From the NCBI RefSeq assembly GCF_002754475.1, contig NZ_PEFL01000001.1, positions 1,364,001 to 1,428,000 of the forward strand: a DNA stretch of 64,000 nucleotides, given 5' to 3'. This document shows, one piece after another, positions 24,901 to 33,113 of the stretch. The DNA comes from Comamonas sp. 26 (lineage in GTDB: Bacteria > Pseudomonadota > Gammaproteobacteria > Burkholderiales > Burkholderiaceae_C). The stretch's first letter is position 1. The number at the start of each line of letters is the position of its first letter. The position numbers were made by a program, and so were the translations under genes. The notes under the pieces were generated by a model. The model ran no database searches. It saw only the letters and a list, made by a program, of their open reading frames with translations, and was not told where the DNA came from.

Positions 24901-25215
24901 TTACTTGACGTGCTTACCGATCAGGCCAGCCATCTCGAACATGGAGACTTGTGGCTTGCCGAACACTTCCTTGAGCTTGGCGTCGGCGTTGATCATGCGC
25001 TTGTTAGCAGCGTCTTGCAGGTTGTTGGCCTTGATGTAAACCCACAGCTTGCTGATGATTTCAGTGCGGGGCAGGGGATCCTTACCAACCACGGCAGCCA
25101 GAGCAGCGCTGGGAGTCAGGGGTTTCATGAAGGCAGCGTTGGGAGTGCGCTTCTTAGCGGCGGGAGCTGCTGCGGGTGCGGATGCTGCAGCGGTTGCCTT
25201 CTTTGCAGTTGCCAT
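24901..25215 (-). CDS. SWIB/MDM2 domain protein
   Basis: A 104-residue protein. The first 25 residues are Ala/Lys-rich (AKKATAAASAPAAAPAAKKR), like a histone-type tail. Residues about 28-102 form a SWIB domain (AFMKPLTPSAALAAVVGKDPLPRTEIISKLWVYIKANNLQDAANKRMINADAKLKEVFGKPQVSMFEMAGLIGKHV). SWIB domains are common in eukaryotic chromatin remodelling; in bacteria they occur in Chlamydia and many Burkholderiales, alone or fused to topoisomerase. A DNA-associated role is likely from the basic tail, but no partner is visible nearby. TTAGGAAATAAGCAAC precedes the ATG. Confidence 0.93.
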   Translation of the reverse strand: MATAKKATAAASAPAAAPAAKKRTPNAAFMKPLTPSAALAAVVGKDPLPRTEIISKLWVYIKANNLQDAANKRMINADAKLKEVFGKPQVSMFEMAGLIGKHVK

Positions 25216-25504
25216 GTTGCTTATTTCCTAATTGGGTAGTGGACTTATCACCAGCGAAAAACAGCTGCAATCCACTGGTTGAGTCTGATGCTAATGGCAA
25301 AAAATCTCTCTTCCAAGCTAGAAAGACGTTTTTTTACTTTGATTTGTTGCTACGAGGCCCTTTAGAGCCTGTTTCCGTGGGTTTTCCCCCGGGAGTGTTG
25401 TGAAAAAGTTGCTCCCTTTGTCCGGCAGCCTGAGTCTGTGCTAACGCTCCATCGCTGTCCGAGGCAAGATAAGAGCGTAGTTTGATCACCTCCCGGAGAC
25501 TTTC
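25216..25504. other. Intergenic between SWIB and RraA-like genes
   Basis: About 289 bp holding the divergent promoters. I see no gene, hairpin terminator or clear operator. The ribosome binding site CTCCCGGAGACTTTC before the ATG at 25505 is the only firm signal. Confidence 0.4.
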
Positions 25505-26032
25505 ATGAGCGATTCCTCCTCACGCCCGTCCTTCAGCACCTGTGACCTGTGCGATGCCCATATCAGCGATGACAGCGGAGACTTCCGTGTGCTGCCGCCC
25601 GTTTTCCACAGCTTTGGTGCGCACGCCAGTTTTGCGGGTGAAGTCAGTACTGTTCAGTGTCTGGATGACAACAGCCTGGTGCGTAGCGCTCTGGCCGAGC
25701 CGGGCCGGGGTCGTGTTCTGGTAGTAGATGGCGGCGGCTCCCTGCGCCGCGCGCTGGTAGGTGGCAATGTGGCGGCGTCAGCGGCCAAGAACGGCTGGGC
25801 GGGCGTGCTGGTCTACGGCTGCGTGCGAGATGTGGCCGAGCTCAATGCCACGGCAGTGGGGCTGTATGCGCTGGCGCTGAACCCCATGCCTACGGTGAAG
25901 CAGGGGCAGGGCCTGCGCGATGTCTATGTGCAGATCGCTGGCTTGTGGGTGCGTCCGGGCGACTGGCTGTATGCAGACGCAGATGGCATTGTGGTCAGCC
26001 GCCGCAATTTGCTGGATCTCCCTTTAATTTGA
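25505..26032 (+). CDS. RraA-like protein / 4-hydroxy-4-methyl-2-oxoglutarate aldolase
   Basis: A 175-residue RraA-family protein. The family pattern is clear: STCDLCDAH at the start, then GAHASFAGEVSTVQCLDDN near 39-57, GRVLVVDGGGSLRRALVGGNVAASAAKNGWAGVLVYGCVRDVAEL near 68-112 and VRPGDWLYADADGIVVS near 152-168. The GGxLAxxAxxxGWxGxVxxGxxRD segment with Arg-Asp is the active site of class II HMG/CHA aldolases (pyruvate-releasing, divalent-metal-dependent). The same fold acts as RNase E inhibitor in Escherichia coli RraA, so both names are used. Comamonas degrade aromatics through such aldolases, but no pathway gene is adjacent, so the physiological substrate is open. Confidence 0.9.
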   Translation: MSDSSSRPSFSTCDLCDAHISDDSGDFRVLPPVFHSFGAHASFAGEVSTVQCLDDNSLVRSALAEPGRGRVLVVDGGGSLRRALVGGNVAASAAKNGWAGVLVYGCVRDVAELNATAVGLYALALNPMPTVKQGQGLRDVYVQIAGLWVRPGDWLYADADGIVVSRRNLLDLPLI

Positions 26033-26120
26033 TAGCGGGTAGCGATTTATCCAAAAGGGTTTGAGGCATATTTCCCTTTAAAAAATCGCAACCCTGACCC
26101 AGGCTCAGTAATGCAATTCG

Positions 26121-26224
26121 GCTGGTGCTGGTGCTGGTGCTGGTGCTGGTGCTGGTGCTGGTGCTGGTGCTGGTGCTGGTGCTGGTGCTGGTGCTGGTGC
26201 TGGTGCTGGTGCTGGTGCTGGTGC
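26121..26224. repeat. Hexanucleotide tandem repeat (GCTGGT), about 17 copies
   Basis: 104 bases are a perfect GCTGGT array, about 17.3 units with no interruptions. It lies in the intergenic region between the RraA-like gene and aceA. Any reading frame through it gives only dipeptide repeats (Leu-Val, Ala-Pro, Thr-Ser, His-Gln), and no flanking frame looks like a real gene. Perfect unit identity indicates recent slippage; copy number probably varies. Confidence 0.95.
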
Positions 26225-26471
26225 CATTTGCCGTGTGTTTATCAATGCTGAGTTGGGGGCGGCTAGGACAAGGCACTGCTTTGGGGTTGTGCGCAAACCC
26301 AGTGTCTCTTTGCCGCGCCACTCGCTGCTGTTTAACTGCTTTTACCTCGGTATTTGTGTGCAAAAAATGAGCACAGCAGCGTATGCGATGTGACTTTCTC
26401 CATACTGCATTTGAAGGATGCGAGTGTTTTGAAGAATTCATCTCTCGGTTTTTCACGAAGCAAGAGTTGAA
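26225..26471. other. Intergenic region upstream of aceA, no gene seen
   Basis: Together with the tandem repeat and the operator array, this belongs to a 664-bp non-coding stretch between the RraA-like gene (stop 26032) and aceA. The frames that cross it depend on the hexanucleotide repeat for their length, so I do not call genes. Confidence 0.5.
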
Positions 26472-26551
26472 TTTCTTATTATGAAATTTCATGATGTTGC
26501 AGTGCCGCAAATTTTCTCAATATGAGAAATTACTTTTCTCATTGTGAAATT
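26472..26551. promoter_or_regulatory. Three operator-like repeats upstream of aceA
   Basis: Three related 17-mers occur at 26472-26488 (TTTCTTATTATGAAATT), 26513-26529 (TTTCTCAATATGAGAAA, a perfect palindrome) and 26535-26551 (TTTCTCATTGTGAAATT). Starts are 41 and 22 bases apart, close to four and two helical turns, so they face the same side of the DNA. They end about 10 bases before a possible -35 element. This is the layout of a multi-site activator or repressor controlling isocitrate lyase. Confidence 0.72.
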
Positions 26552-26561
26552 AATAAATAAG

Positions 26562-26591
26562 TTGTTGTTTTTATTTGTGTAAATTTATAGT
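26562..26591 (+). promoter_or_regulatory. Candidate aceA promoter
   Basis: TTGTTG at 26562-26567 and TATAGT at 26586-26591 with an 18-base spacer form a sigma-70-like promoter in an AT-rich stretch. It lies about 105 bases before the aceA start and directly after the operator repeats. Confidence 0.45.
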
Positions 26592-26696
26592 CTTTTATAA
26601 GACATAAGAGTCGTTGAAAAAGCATTGAAGACGTAAAGTTGATTCCAAGGACGAACACCTAACCCTCTCGTTTAACCGCTAAGGAGTGACCTGACC

Positions 26697-28028
<1,332 letters not shown>

Positions 28029-28086
28029 TCTGCTGCTGCTTTGGGCAGTGAACCTGCCCAGGTCGTGAAAATTTAAAAAGGGTTAT

Positions 28087-28118
28087 GCGTTCGGGGCGAA
28101 AGTCCCGGACGCTTTTTT
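28087..28118 (+). terminator. Intrinsic terminator after aceA
   Basis: GCGTTCGGG and CCCGGACGC pair over nine positions (one G-T pair) around an 8-base loop and are followed by six T residues. Confidence 0.85.
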
Positions 28119-28178
28119 CATTGCCGGGTTAAAATGCTGCGACTTCAATTCACAAGGGCGAGAAAGGCATCAACGGTT

Positions 28179-28220
28179 ATGACACCGCGAACTACATCGG
28201 AGATGTATTTCAGCTGCTGA
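28179..28220 (+). CDS. Candidate threonine-rich leader peptide of thrS
   Basis: A 13-codon frame reads MTPRTTSEMYFSC and stops with TGA at 28218-28220. Three of its first six residues are Thr (codons at 28182, 28191 and 28194). AGAAAGG lies 11 bases upstream of the ATG. The Thr codons overlap the first strand of a 1:2 hairpin that can give way to a 2:3 antiterminator and a 3:4 terminator before thrS. This is the organisation of an amino-acid attenuator leader. The peptide itself would have no function beyond ribosome stalling when charged tRNA-Thr is scarce. Confidence 0.6.
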   Translation: MTPRTTSEMYFSC

Positions 28221-28295
28221 TGGCAGCTGGCGGTTCGCGCCTGCCCGAGATTTCTCGACACCTTCATCAAAGCGCGGACTGGTTCCGCGCTTTTT
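28186..28295 (+). promoter_or_regulatory. Putative transcription attenuator of thrS
   Basis: Four strands can be seen. Strand 1 is CGCGAAC (28186-28192), inside the Thr codons. Strand 2 is CGGTTCGCGC (28231-28240). Strand 3 is GCGCGGACTG (28272-28281). Strand 4 is TCCGCGCTTT (28284-28293), followed by T. Strands 1:2 pair over 7 bp; 2:3 pair over 10 consecutive positions including two G-U pairs; 3:4 form a 10-bp terminator (28269-28278 with 28284-28293). A further 7-bp hairpin (CAGCTGC/GCAGCTG) covers the leader stop codon. A ribosome stalled on Thr codons would free strand 2 to pair with 3 and allow thrS transcription. Confidence 0.65.
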
Positions 28296-28364
28296 GCTTT
28301 CAGGCAACTCCAAAGCTTTGGCGCTGGCTTTCACCCACAAAAATTTGGTTTGACAAGGAATTTC

Positions 28365-30284
28365 ATGATCAACATCACGCTCCCCGACGGTTCCAAGCGC
28401 GAGTATCCCGGCCCGGTCTCGGTGGCCGAGGTTGCTGCTTCGATTGGCTCGGGCCTGGCAAAGGCGGCTCTGGCTGGCAAGATCAATGGCAAGGTAGTGG
28501 ATACCAGCTTTGTCATTGAGAACGACTCCCCTCTGTCCATCATTACCGCCAAGGATGCGGATGGCCTGGATGTGATCCGTCACTCCACCGCCCACTTGCT
28601 GGCTTATGCGGTCAAGGAACTGTTCCCAGATGCCCAGGTCACCATCGGCCCTGTGATTGAAAACGGCTTCTACTACGACTTCTCGTACAAGCGTCCCTTT
28701 ACGCCTGAAGACTTGGTCGCCATCGAAAAGAAGATGACCGAGCTGGCTAACAAGGATGAACCTGTGCAGCGCCGCGTGCTGCCACGCGATGAGGCGGTGG
28801 CGCATTTCAAGAGCCAGGGCGAGAACTACAAGGCCGAGATCATTGCCAGCATCCCCAGCAATGAAGATGTGAGCCTGTACCGCGAAGGCGCTTTTGAAGA
28901 TCTGTGCCGCGGCCCTCATGTGCCCAGCACCGGCAAGCTCAAGCACTTCAAGCTGATGAAGGTGGCTGGCGCTTACTGGCGCGGCGACCACCGCAATGAA
29001 ATGCTGCAGCGCATCTATGGCACTGCTTGGGCGACCAAGGATGAGCTGAAGGATTATCTGTTCCGCTTGGAAGAAGCCGAAAAGCGCGACCACCGCAAGC
29101 TGGGTCGCGAGCTGGATCTGTTCCACATCGACGAGCATTCGCCAGGTACCGTGTTCTGGCACCCCAAGGGCTGGTCGGTCTGGCAGCAGGTTGAGCAGTA
29201 CATGCGCAAGGTCTATCAAGACAACGGCTATCAGGAAGTGAAAGCCCCCCAGATTCTGGACAAGACTCTGTGGGAGAAGACCGGTCACTGGGATAAATAC
29301 CGCGAAAACATGTTCACGACCGATTCGGAAAAGCGTGAATATGCGCTCAAGCCGATGAATTGCCCCGGTCACATCATCATCTTCAAGCAAGGCATCAAGA
29401 GCTACCGCGATCTGCCACTGCGTTTTGGTGAGTTTGGCAACTGCCACCGTAACGAGCCCACCGGTTCGCTGCACGGCATCATGCGCGTGCGTGCATTCAC
29501 GCAAGATGACGGCCATATCTTCTGTACTGAAGATCAGATTCAGGCTGAAGTGACCGCTTTCACGGCACTGCTGCAAAAGGTGTACGCAGACTTTGGTTTC
29601 ACCAATATTCTGTATCGCCTGTCGACCCGCCCTGAAAAGCGCATCGGCAAAGACGAAGACTGGGACAAGGCTGAAAACGCTCTGGCCGAAGGCCTGCGTG
29701 CTTCGGGCTGCGAGTTTGAATATCTGCCGGGCGAGGGTGCCTTCTATGGCCCCAAGATCGAATACACCTTGAAGGATGCGCTGGGCCGTGAGTGGCAATG
29801 CGGCACGATTCAGGTCGACCCGAACTTGCCCGAGCGCCTTGATGCGGAATTTGTGGGTGAAGACGGTGACCGCCACCGCCCCATCATGCTGCACCGCGCT
29901 ATTCTGGGATCGCTCGAGCGTTTCATTGGCATTTTGATCGAACACCACTCTGGCGCGCTGCCCGCTTGGCTGGCTCCTGTGCAGGTTTCCGTACTGAATA
30001 TTACGGACGCTCAGGCGGACTATGCCAAGGAAGTGGCGCAAAAGCTGCAAAAAGCATTGCCGAATCAAAGCCTTAGAGTAGTGACTGATCTGCGCAATGA
30101 AAAGATTACGTATAAAATACGTGAGCATTCCATGCAGAAGCTGCCCTACATCCTTGTCGCAGGCGATAAAGAGAAGGCAGCTGGTGCGGTTGCAGTGCGC
30201 GCCCGGGGGAACAAAGACCTCGGTGTGATGTCGGTCGATGCATTTATTGAATTGATCGCCCAAGACATCACGGCCAAAGCCTGA
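28365..30284 (+). CDS. thrS: Threonyl-tRNA synthetase
   Basis: A 639-residue class II synthetase that charges tRNA-Thr. The start at 28365 follows GACAAGGAATTTC; a frame five codons longer lacks a binding site. An N-terminal TGS domain spans about 1-62 ([23 protein letters not shown]). The editing domain has [34 protein letters not shown] near 74-106 and the [12 protein letters not shown] segment near 180. The catalytic core has motif 2 [26 protein letters not shown] and the zinc ligands in MNCPGH, HGIMR and the later His; motif 3 is [20 protein letters not shown]. An anticodon-binding domain covers about 545-639. It heads the thrS-infC-rpmI-rplT block and is preceded by the attenuator. Confidence 0.98.
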   Translation: MINITLPDGSKREYPGPVSVAEVAASIGSGLAKAALAGKINGKVVDTSFVIENDSPLSIITAKDADGLDVIRHSTAHLLAYAVKELFPDAQVTIGPVIENGFYYDFSYKRPFTPEDLVAIEKKMTELANKDEPVQRRVLPRDEAVAHFKSQGENYKAEIIASIPSNEDVSLYREGAFEDLCRGPHVPSTGKLKHFKLMKVAGAYWRGDHRNEMLQRIYGTAWATKDELKDYLFRLEEAEKRDHRKLGRELDLFHIDEHSPGTVFWHPKGWSVWQQVEQYMRKVYQDNGYQEVKAPQILDKTLWEKTGHWDKYRENMFTTDSEKREYALKPMNCPGHIIIFKQGIKSYRDLPLRFGEFGNCHRNEPTGSLHGIMRVRAFTQDDGHIFCTEDQIQAEVTAFTALLQKVYADFGFTNILYRLSTRPEKRIGKDEDWDKAENALAEGLRASGCEFEYLPGEGAFYGPKIEYTLKDALGREWQCGTIQVDPNLPERLDAEFVGEDGDRHRPIMLHRAILGSLERFIGILIEHHSGALPAWLAPVQVSVLNITDAQADYAKEVAQKLQKALPNQSLRVVTDLRNEKITYKIREHSMQKLPYILVAGDKEKAAGAVAVRARGNKDLGVMSVDAFIELIAQDITAKA

Positions 30285-30374
30285 GGCAAATTAATTTTTG
30301 TGGCGGGTCGGTCTGCGTGCAATGCACGCTAGCCGGCTACGCTGTTGTAGCCATTTCAATCCAAGGTGAAAACC

Positions 30375-30995
30375 ATAGCTACTGAATTTCGCGATCGCCG
30401 CCACCGTGAAGAGCGCAAGCATCGACTGAACCGAGAAATCATGGCGCCTGAAGTGCGTCTGTCTGGTCCTGAAAACGAGCCTCTGGGCATCGTATCGCTG
30501 CAAGAAGCGCTGCGTATGGCCGGTGAGCTGGACGTTGATCTGGTGGAAATCGCTGCAACAGCGGTTCCTCCCGTTTGCCGTTTGATGGACTACGGCAAGT
30601 TCAAGTATCAGGAACAGAAGAAGGCTGCTGAAGCTAAGGCCAAGCAGACTGTCATCGAAATCAAGGAAGTGAAATTCCGTCCTGGTACCGATGATGGCGA
30701 CTACAACATCAAGCTGCGCAATATCCGCCGATTCCTGGCGGATGGTGACAAGTGCAAGATCACGCTGCGTTTCCGTGGTCGTGAAATCACGCACCAGCAG
30801 CTCGGTCTGAATTTGCTCAATCGTCTGCGTGATGATCTGGCTGACTCCATCCAGGTGGAACAATTCCCCAAGCTGGAAGGTCGTCAGATGATCATGATGA
30901 TTGCTCCAGCTCGCGCAGGTAAAAAACCTGCCCCTGGCGCAAAAGTCTCGGGTGATGGCGCTGCTGCAGCACCAGAGGCTGCAGATAAGGCATAA
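30375..30995 (+). CDS. infC: Translation initiation factor IF-3, probable AUA start codon
   Basis: IF-3 binds the 30S subunit and rejects wrong start codons. From the AUA at 30375 the product is 206 residues (start [21 protein letters not shown]). The N-domain has [25 protein letters not shown] and [15 protein letters not shown]; the C-domain has [44 protein letters not shown]. An Ala/Pro-rich tail follows. AAGGTG at 30363-30368 is spaced ideally for AUA. The in-frame GTG at 30366, the alternative start, is part of this binding site and has none of its own. infC is known for non-AUG starts (AUU in Escherichia coli) used for self-repression. It is 90 bases after thrS. Confidence 0.93.
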   Translation: MATEFRDRRHREERKHRLNREIMAPEVRLSGPENEPLGIVSLQEALRMAGELDVDLVEIAATAVPPVCRLMDYGKFKYQEQKKAAEAKAKQTVIEIKEVKFRPGTDDGDYNIKLRNIRRFLADGDKCKITLRFRGREITHQQLGLNLLNRLRDDLADSIQVEQFPKLEGRQMIMMIAPARAGKKPAPGAKVSGDGAAAAPEAADKA

Positions 30996-31018
30996 TTGCC
31001 GTTTTGCTTTGCAGCAAG

Positions 31019-31038
31019 AGTGGGCTCAGCCCACTTTT
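31019..31038 (+). terminator. Hairpin with T run after infC
   Basis: AGTGGGC and GCCCACT form a 7-bp stem with a TCA loop followed by TTTG. It may partially end infC transcription or act as a leader element before rpmI. A second hairpin, TTGCAGGC/GCCTGCAA at 31064-31081, lies in the same 195-bp leader. Confidence 0.5.
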
Positions 31039-31190
31039 GTTTTGTAAGGTAGACAAAAAGAATTTGCAGGCTTGCCTGCAAGACATGAGTGAGGTTTCGG
31101 CCTGACTGATGAACAAGTGCCTCGGAGGCTAGCGAAGTGCGTGCAGGTTGTACGCCGCCTTGCGAGCACAAATTCAATAGGAGCATTCAC

Positions 31191-31394
31191 ATGCCCAAAA
31201 TGAAGACCAAAAGCAGCGCGAAGAAGCGTTTTCGCGTTCGTCCCGGTGGTACCGTCAAGCGCGGTCAAGCCTTCAAGCGTCACATCTTGACCAAGAAGAC
31301 CACGAAAAACAAGCGTCACCTGCGTGGCATTGTTAACGTGCATTCCGGCGATATGGGCTCCATCGCAAAGATGTTGCCTTCCGCAGGCTTGTAA
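31191..31394 (+). CDS. rpmI: 50S ribosomal protein bL35
   Basis: 67 residues from the ATG at 31191, preceded by [51 protein letters not shown] is the bL35 signature; the chain is very basic, as expected for this small protein of the large subunit. It lies 26 bases before rplT, and the pair is cotranscribed in most bacteria, often repressed by L20 through the mRNA leader. The 195-bp leader from infC holds two hairpins but I cannot recognise an L20 site in it. Confidence 0.97.
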   Translation: MPKMKTKSSAKKRFRVRPGGTVKRGQAFKRHILTKKTTKNKRHLRGIVNVHSGDMGSIAKMLPSAGL

Positions 31395-31420
31395 TTCACT
31401 GACGAACTAGGAGAAAACTA

Positions 31421-31780
31421 ATGCCTCGCGTCAAACGTGGTGTAACGGCCCGTGCCCGTCACAAAAAAGTTCTAGCCCTTGCTAAGGGTTTCCGCGGCCG
31501 CCGTGGCAACGTCTATCGCGTTGCCAAGCAAGCCGTAATGAAGGCTGGTCAGTATGCCTACCGTGACCGTCGCAACAAGAAGCGTGTGTTCCGCCAGCTG
31601 TGGATCGCCCGTATCAATGCTGCTGCACGTGAACTGGGTCTGACATACAGCCAATTCGCCAACGGTCTGAAGAAGGCTGCCATCGAAATCGACCGCAAGA
31701 TGCTGTCCGATATCGCTGTGCACGACAAGGCTGCTTTCGCAGCTATCGTCGACCAAGTCAAAGCCAAGCTGGCTGCCTGA
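31421..31780 (+). CDS. rplT: 50S ribosomal protein bL20
   Basis: A 119-residue bL20, an early assembly protein of the large subunit and commonly a translational repressor of its own operon. The family sequence is plain: [85 protein letters not shown] precedes the ATG. A terminator-like hairpin lies at 31832-31870 before pheS. Confidence 0.98.
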   Translation: MPRVKRGVTARARHKKVLALAKGFRGRRGNVYRVAKQAVMKAGQYAYRDRRNKKRVFRQLWIARINAAARELGLTYSQFANGLKKAAIEIDRKMLSDIAVHDKAAFAAIVDQVKAKLAA

Positions 31781-31831
31781 GGTCACGATCGGTAGTTGCT
31801 TTTAATTGAGTAGCTGCTGGCGCACAAACAG

Positions 31832-31873
31832 CAAGGGCTAGGGCTTGAAAAGGCACTAGCCCTTGTTTATTTT
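31832..31873 (+). terminator. Terminator-like hairpin between rplT and pheS
   Basis: CAAGGGCTAG and CTAGCCCTTG are perfect 10-bp arms around a 14-base loop, followed by TTTATTTTT. It may end the ribosomal-protein transcript or attenuate pheST. I looked for a Phe-rich leader peptide before it and found none, so simple termination is more likely. Confidence 0.75.
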
Positions 31874-31895
31874 TAAGATTCGATAAAGAGTCGAT

Positions 31896-32948
31896 ATGAA
31901 CGAGTTGGATTCTCTGGTCGAGAGCGCGCAACAGCTGTTTGCGCAGGCCCATACCCCCGCTGATCTGGAAAATGCCAAGGCGCAGTTTCTGGGCAAGTCG
32001 GGCAAGATGACTGAGCTCATGAAGGGCATGGCGCAGCTTTCCGTCGAAGAGAAAAAATCGCGCGGCGCTGCCATCAACGTAGCCAAGCAGGCAATTGAAG
32101 CGGCCCTGACCGCCCGCCGCCTGGCATTGGCCGATGCCGAGCTGCAAGCCCACCTGAAGGCTGAAGTGCTGGATGTGACATTGCCCGGCCGCCGCCGCGG
32201 TGCCGGTGGTCTGCACCCCGTGTCCATCACGCTGGAGCGTATCGAGGGCATTTTTGGCTCCATGGGGTTTGATGTAGCCCAGGGCCCCGAGATCGAATCC
32301 GACTGGTTCAACTTCACGGCGCTGAACACGCCCGAAGACCACCCCGCGCGTTCCATGCACGATACCTTCTATGTGGAAGGTGGCACGGCACACGCCCCTA
32401 ACTTGCTGCGTACGCACACCAGCCCCATGCAGGTGCGCCACGCTGTTCAGCACGTCAAAAAATACCGCAATGCGCTTGATGCCGGCCAGTCCATGCCCGA
32501 AATCCGCGTCATTGCCCCCGGTCGCACTTACCGTGTGGACTCGGATGCCACCCACTCGCCCATGTTCCACCAGTGCGAAGGCCTGTGGATTGGCGAGAAC
32601 GTCAGCTTCAAGGACTTGAAAGTGGTCTTCACCGACTTCTGCAAGACTTTCTTTGAATCGGATGATCTGGTGCTGCGTTTCCGCCCCAGCTTCTTCCCGT
32701 TCACCGAGCCCTCGGCTGAAATCGACATCCAGTTCCAGAGCGGCCCGCTGGCCGGCAAGTGGCTGGAAGTGGCGGGCTCCGGCCAGGTGCACCCCAACGT
32801 GGTGCGCAACATGGGTCTTGACCCCGAAAAGTACATCGGCTTTGCCTTTGGCATGGGCCCCGACCGCCTGACCATGCTGCGTTATGGCGTGAACGACCTG
32901 CGCCTGTTCTTCGACGGCGACATCCGTTTCCTGTCGCAGTTTCAGTAA
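31896..32948 (+). CDS. pheS: Phenylalanyl-tRNA synthetase alpha subunit
   Basis: A 350-residue class II alpha subunit of the alpha2-beta2 enzyme. A coiled-coil N-terminal arm spans about 1-85. Motif 1 lies near [25 protein letters not shown]; motif 2 region is [11 protein letters not shown] and [26 protein letters not shown] near 204-230; motif 3 is [20 protein letters not shown] near 317-336. [18 protein letters not shown] is the Phe-binding part. The length is typical. pheT follows after 165 bp on the same strand. Confidence 0.98.
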   Translation: MNELDSLVESAQQLFAQAHTPADLENAKAQFLGKSGKMTELMKGMAQLSVEEKKSRGAAINVAKQAIEAALTARRLALADAELQAHLKAEVLDVTLPGRRRGAGGLHPVSITLERIEGIFGSMGFDVAQGPEIESDWFNFTALNTPEDHPARSMHDTFYVEGGTAHAPNLLRTHTSPMQVRHAVQHVKKYRNALDAGQSMPEIRVIAPGRTYRVDSDATHSPMFHQCEGLWIGENVSFKDLKVVFTDFCKTFFESDDLVLRFRPSFFPFTEPSAEIDIQFQSGPLAGKWLEVAGSGQVHPNVVRNMGLDPEKYIGFAFGMGPDRLTMLRYGVNDLRLFFDGDIRFLSQFQ

Positions 32949-33113
32949 TTGAAAAAGTGAGCTGCTAGCGCTCGTTAATCAATCACTTCAGATGGTTTTG
33001 ATACTGAAGTGCATGTAGATCAAGCGCCTGCCGCTCATCTTTTAAAAGTACGCATGCCCAGCCAGTTGCAGACCGACGCGGTGCAGCTGGCATGAACGCC
33101 CAAAAGTCTGACT

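Noticed and set aside
26121..26224. CRISPR-like array
   Set aside because: Units are 6 bases with no spacers; simple tandem repeat.
25995..26510. 171-codon minus-strand frame (and Leu-Val or Ala-Pro frames) through the GCTGGT array
   Set aside because: Length comes from the repeat, which is open in most frames; flanks do not look coding and no binding site is present.
28170..30263. 697-codon open frame on the minus strand
   Set aside because: Antisense of thrS; also crosses the attenuator. No family resemblance.
31832..31873. Phe attenuator of pheST
   Set aside because: Terminator hairpin is good, but no upstream short frame with Phe codons is found.
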